From an uncultured Hyphomicrobiales bacterium (lineage in GTDB: Bacteria; Pseudomonadota; Alphaproteobacteria; Rhizobiales; Beijerinckiaceae), in contig CAIUPE010000133.1 of assembly GCA_903900975.1 (NCBI GenBank), positions 28,240 through 92,239 on the forward strand: 64,000 bases of DNA, in the 5' to 3' direction. How positions within the stretch are numbered: the stretch's first letter is position 1; every line of letters starts with the position of its first letter. Position numbers and translations under genes: made by a program. The notes under the pieces are model-generated. The model ran no database searches, was not told the DNA's origin, and saw nothing but the letters and a program-made list of their open reading frames with translations. Below, piece after piece: positions 60,544 through 64,000 of the stretch.

Positions 60544-61263
60544 ATGACGACCTCATCACCCAGTGCGACCAGCTCATCCAGTGCGCAACAGACCCTTGCC
60601 AACTTGCTGCAACAAATCGGGGCCAAGCCGGCGGCGACAACGACGGCTGCTGCTCCAAAGACGACCCTTGGTCAGAGTGATTTTCTGCAATTGATGACCA
60701 CACAGATGCAAAATCAGGATCCGTTCCAGCCGCAGTCGAACACCGAAATGGTTGCCCAGATGGCGCAGTTCTCGACCGTGACCGGCATTCAGCAGCTCAA
60801 TACGACGGCTACCGGCATCCAGACGGATATTGCCCAGAACCGGATCGCAACGGCAGCTAACTTCGTTGGAAAGACCGTTCTCGTTCCTGGCAATACCGCT
60901 CTCGCCGATTCTACCGGTGCAATAAGTGGCGCCATTGATCTGCCGAGCAGCGCATCGGATGTTACCGTTCAGGTGGTTCGGTCCACGGGCGCTGTTGCCA
61001 AAACCATCTCGCTGGGGGCGAACCCAGCAGGCCTCGTCGGCTTCAGCTGGGATGGCACGGATGCCAACGGCAATCCTGTCGGCGACAGCAGCTACACGAT
61101 CAAGGCGACCTCGACAGTCGGCGGAACATCGGCCGCGGCCAATGTGGATATTTACGGACCTATTACGTCAGCCAATGTCCCATCGGGCACGGATGCGCAG
61201 ACGTTCACGGTCGGGGGTGCCGGCACGGTGAACCTGACCGACATCAAAGCCATCCGGTACTGA
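60544..61263 (+). CDS. flgD: Flagellar hook capping protein FlgD
   Basis: A 239-residue hook-cap scaffold. The N-terminal signature is LGQSDFLQLMTTQMQNQDPFQPQSNTEMVAQMAQFSTVTGIQQL, followed by a Tudor/FnIII-like domain with FSWDGTDANGNPVGDSSYTIKA, the usual DGxDxxGxxxxxGxY motif. The frame is open upstream, but the ATG at 60544 with AGGAAG before it is the natural start. It precedes flgE, as is normal. Confidence 0.94.
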   Translation: MTTSSPSATSSSSAQQTLANLLQQIGAKPAATTTAAAPKTTLGQSDFLQLMTTQMQNQDPFQPQSNTEMVAQMAQFSTVTGIQQLNTTATGIQTDIAQNRIATAANFVGKTVLVPGNTALADSTGAISGAIDLPSSASDVTVQVVRSTGAVAKTISLGANPAGLVGFSWDGTDANGNPVGDSSYTIKATSTVGGTSAAANVDIYGPITSANVPSGTDAQTFTVGGAGTVNLTDIKAIRY

Positions 61264-61305
61264 TTTTCATTTTTTAGCGATCGACGCTTCAGAAAGGCAA
61301 AAACC

Positions 61306-64000
61306 ATGTCATTCTATACCGCTCTCACCGGCCTTAACGGTGCCCAGACCGACATTGCAACCATTTCGAACAACATCGCCAACGTCGGCACGACGGGCTT
61401 CAAACAGTCCCGCGTTCAATTCGGCGATATTTTTGCCACCTCACCGTTGCAGAACGCCACCAGCGCGGTGGGTGAAGGTACGATCGTTAAATCGATTCAG
61501 CAGGAATTCACCCAAGGCAGTATCCAATCCTCTGCCAATACGACCGATCTGGCGATTTCGGGCCAGGGCTTTTTTGCGCTCAAGCCAAGCCTGACCTCGA
61601 CCCAGACGGTCTATAGCCGCGACGGATCGTTCAGCGTCAACAGTGATCGGTATGTCGTCGATAATCAGGGCCAGTTCCTGCAGGTCTTCCCGGTCAACAG
61701 CGACGGTTCAGCCACGTCGACCGATGCCGCAAGCGCAACCAATTTGCAGTTGCCGCTGAATTCTGGCTTACCAAAGGCAACCAGCGCCATCCAGCTCGGC
61801 ATTAACCTGCCGGCCGCCGCAACCATCATTCCGGCCAGTTCGACGTATAATTCGAGCAATCCTTACGTCTTCAACAAGGATGACCCATCGACCTACAACC
61901 AGTCAACGTCGATCACCATCTACGACTCGCTCGGTAACCCGACGATCGCGACGATCTATTACGTCAAGACCAGCAACTCGACGAGCACCGATCCGACCAA
62001 CAAATGGGCCACCCACGTCTATGTCGGTGACAAGGAGCTCAATCCGTCGCTGATTACGGCTAAGAACGCGCAGGGCCAAACCCTTTACGTCAACAAATTC
62101 GGTCAGAGTACGACTGATCCGACCCAAGTGGGCAACCCTAATTCGTCGGCTTATGTACCGGGTGCAACAAGCGATCCAGCCTTCATCGCCGGACAGCCCA
62201 GCCCGCTCTATTACCAGGATGATCAGACCGATACGTCCACGTCGACACCGGCATCGGTGACCAGCGCAACCCCGCCGGTTAACGGCTTCAATTTCGGCTC
62301 GACCGACAACAATCCCGTCACCATCGTGACCGATCCGTCCCAGTATCAGAACACGTTCGAGAGCGATCCGTCGCACACCAGCACCTATTGGGGCACGGAT
62401 ATGTTCACCGTCAGTGTGGACGGCTCCAGCCCGCAATCGATCAGCATCAACGCGGGCACCTACACGGGCACCCAGTTGGCAGCCGAAATGACCCGCGCGG
62501 TCAATGCGAAGTTCAGCGGCGCTAATTCCTACCAGATCCTCGATACGTATCGCACGGGCGATGGCTCCCTCATTTCGGGGAACGACGTCTTCAATATCGG
62601 TCTTTCGGGCACCGACGCGTCGGGTGGCTCGATGGCGCTTAATCCGCCGCTTCAAATCGACTTATTGGGCACGGCAGGCTCGAACGGAACGCCGCAGGTA
62701 GCCGGCGCCGGCGCCCAGCCTATCCCAAATACCAACCTGACACAGCAACAGTTGGTTGACCTCGCCCAGTCCAAGATCAATGAACAACTCAATGCGCGCG
62801 CGACTGAATTCGGCGCAACAAACGGCTGGGTTACGAGCAGCAAAGAGCCGATCAAAGTCGGATATGATGTTGCATCCCGGTCGTTGACCTTCACGGCTGA
62901 TCCGACTTTGCTCGGTGCCGATGCGATCTTGCCGGGCAACCGCTATTCCTCGATTCAGGTTTATAACCCAACCTCGTCGACCAACAATCTCGGCATTCCG
63001 ACCCAAGCATCTAGTCCGACGGCCGTCATTGGCTCGTCAGCACCTTGGCAGGGCGAAGCGACCCTTCCTTCGGGTCCGCCGCTCGGTGGCACCGTTCAGA
63101 AAAACGGCATCACGATTACTTACGACAAGAATGCCCAGAAATTTACGTTTAGCTCAGGCACAACGGGCGAGAACTCATCCATTGAGGTCGGTCGCGCTGC
63201 GCTTACCCCTCCGGGCCAGAATACGCCACAGGTTTCAACCTACAAACTGACTCAAGTGCCAACGTTGCCGGCGGGCTCCAATTTTACCCTTGAATCAAAT
63301 GGCCAGACCTTCAACTATATTGTGCCTTCTACGCTCGACATGACATCGCCGACCGATCAGCAAGCATTGGTCGCCGGACTGCAGCAAGCCGTGCCTGCCT
63401 ATATTGGACAGCCCCAGGTTACCCAGACCGGTGGCTCGGGTGTTAGCCAACTTGAAACCATCGCCTTCAGCGGTAATCTTTTACCAGGCGATGTGTACCA
63501 CTTGAGTGTTCCTGGCATTTCAACACCGATCGAAATTGATGCAGGCACATTGACGACAACTGCTGGCACAACGACCATCTCGAATTGGACGCCAGATGCG
63601 ACCAAGACCCCGGCTGCAAATCTGTTGGCTTGTCTGAGCACGGCAAGTTCGACGGCACTGGCGACGGCTGGCATCACCGTTGGCCTATCGAGCGACGGTA
63701 CATCCCTGACCTTCAAATATGACAACACAGGGACTTCGACCCCGATCGCATCCTCAACGCCCGTTACAAGCCTCAGTCAATCGACACGTGGCGTTGCTAC
63801 CTACACCGCAACCACGTCGGGCAGCACGACAACCTACTCAGTCACGGGCCAGAACGGGCCTGCCTATATTGGACAGCCCCAGGTTACCAAGACCGGTAGC
63901 TCGGATGCTAGCCAACTTGAAACCATCGCCTTCAGCGGTCCTCTTTTACCAGGCGATGTGTACCACTTGAGTGTTCCTGGCATTTCAACACCGATCGAAA
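61306..64000 (+). CDS. flgE: Flagellar hook protein FlgE, very long, cut by window edge
   Basis: At least 898 residues are visible and no stop is reached. The N terminus is canonical FlgE: SFYTALTGLNGAQTDIATISNNIANVGTTGFKQSRVQFGDIF, then LAISGQGFFALKP. A very long Ser/Thr/Asn-rich middle follows. From residue about 697 the protein carries repeated domains; a block starting AYIGQPQVTQTGGSGVSQLE recurs 155 residues later as AYIGQPQVTKTGSSDASQLE. AAAGG lies 8 bases before the ATG. Enterobacterial FlgE has about 400 residues, so this hook subunit has a greatly enlarged outer domain. Position after flgD fixes it as the main hook gene. Confidence 0.93.
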   Translation, partial: MSFYTALTGLNGAQTDIATISNNIANVGTTGFKQSRVQFGDIFATSPLQNATSAVGEGTIVKSIQQEFTQGSIQSSANTTDLAISGQGFFALKPSLTSTQTVYSRDGSFSVNSDRYVVDNQGQFLQVFPVNSDGSATSTDAASATNLQLPLNSGLPKATSAIQLGINLPAAATIIPASSTYNSSNPYVFNKDDPSTYNQSTSITIYDSLGNPTIATIYYVKTSNSTSTDPTNKWATHVYVGDKELNPSLITAKNAQGQTLYVNKFGQSTTDPTQVGNPNSSAYVPGATSDPAFIAGQPSPLYYQDDQTDTSTSTPASVTSATPPVNGFNFGSTDNNPVTIVTDPSQYQNTFESDPSHTSTYWGTDMFTVSVDGSSPQSISINAGTYTGTQLAAEMTRAVNAKFSGANSYQILDTYRTGDGSLISGNDVFNIGLSGTDASGGSMALNPPLQIDLLGTAGSNGTPQVAGAGAQPIPNTNLTQQQLVDLAQSKINEQLNARATEFGATNGWVTSSKEPIKVGYDVASRSLTFTADPTLLGADAILPGNRYSSIQVYNPTSSTNNLGIPTQASSPTAVIGSSAPWQGEATLPSGPPLGGTVQKNGITITYDKNAQKFTFSSGTTGENSSIEVGRAALTPPGQNTPQVSTYKLTQVPTLPAGSNFTLESNGQTFNYIVPSTLDMTSPTDQQALVAGLQQAVPAYIGQPQVTQTGGSGVSQLETIAFSGNLLPGDVYHLSVPGISTPIEIDAGTLTTTAGTTTISNWTPDATKTPAANLLACLSTASSTALATAGITVGLSSDGTSLTFKYDNTGTSTPIASSTPVTSLSQSTRGVATYTATTSGSTTTYSVTGQNGPAYIGQPQVTKTGSSDASQLETIAFSGPLLPGDVYHLSVPGISTPIE
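63394..64000 (+). repeat. In-frame tandem repeat inside flgE (465-bp period)
   Basis: The 142 bases 63859-64000 match 63394-63535 with only 6 mismatches. The offset of 465 bases is exactly 155 codons. The second copy runs off the window, so the total number of units is not known. The near-identity at DNA level, including silent positions, indicates a recent duplication or ongoing homogenisation rather than an old domain repeat. Confidence 0.93.

Noticed and set aside
1..64000. Phage, integrative element, toxin-antitoxin, CRISPR or biosynthetic cluster
   Set aside because: No integrase, transposase, repeat-spacer array, toxin-antitoxin pair or megasynthase was seen; the unusual content lies in the flagellar and catabolic regions instead.

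Overview
The window is a chromosomal stretch of an alphaproteobacterium of moderately high GC content. The lineage call rests on the Hyphomicrobiales-type Porin_2 protein, the family composition of the catabolic genes and a sigma-54-driven flagellar hierarchy. I cannot fix the order or genus from sequence alone. No rRNA, tRNA, CRISPR array, phage or insertion sequence was seen.

Region 1 (1-8.4 kb) looks like a small-molecule catabolic cluster. A LysR regulator faces an operon of a non-pyrrolysine trimethylamine-methyltransferase-like protein, a dimethylglycine/sarcosine-dehydrogenase-like flavoprotein fused to a GcvT folate domain, an enolase-superfamily dehydratase and a beta-hydroxyacid dehydrogenase. 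A CocE/NonD hydrolase lies at the left edge. This suggests oxidative N-demethylation of a methylated amine or betaine plus processing of a hydroxyacid, but the substrate is unknown. Each of the three spacers inside the operon carries a different palindromic repeat, two of them built from degenerate heptamers.

Region 2 (8.4-19.9 kb) makes cell-surface polysaccharide or LPS: GT4, GT9 and GT2 glycosyltransferases, an O-antigen-ligase-like protein, UDP-glucuronate decarboxylase, a CapD/WbpM-type dehydratase, a Wzx-like flippase and an LpxL-like acyltransferase. The 3' half of the GT2 gene is strikingly AT-rich. Region 3 (20-28.6 kb) is mixed: a porin with a clear terminator, an EamA transporter, a GT4 enzyme with a C-terminal extension, a CHAD protein, choline sulfatase, a fatty acid desaturase and a PhnD-like binding protein.

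Region 4 (28.6 kb to the end) is a large flagellar cluster: a hook-like gene, fliS, two sigma-54 activators, fliEFGHIJ, fliKLMNOPQR-flhB, several uncharacterised genes, flgP-flgT-flgA, flhA-flhF-flhG-fliA, a second hook-like gene, two small genes and flgBCDE. Six near-perfect -24/-12 (sigma-54) promoters mark the transcription units. FlhF/FlhG and the FlgT/FlgP pair point to a polar flagellum with an H-ring-like basal disk. The two sigma-54 activators have lost complementary domains (one has no N-terminal sensor, the other no DNA-binding domain), as in the FleQ/FleT pair of Rhodobacter sphaeroides. The last gene, flgE, runs off the window and holds a nearly identical in-frame 465-bp repeat. 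Flagellin, fliD, motAB and flgFGHI are not in the window.
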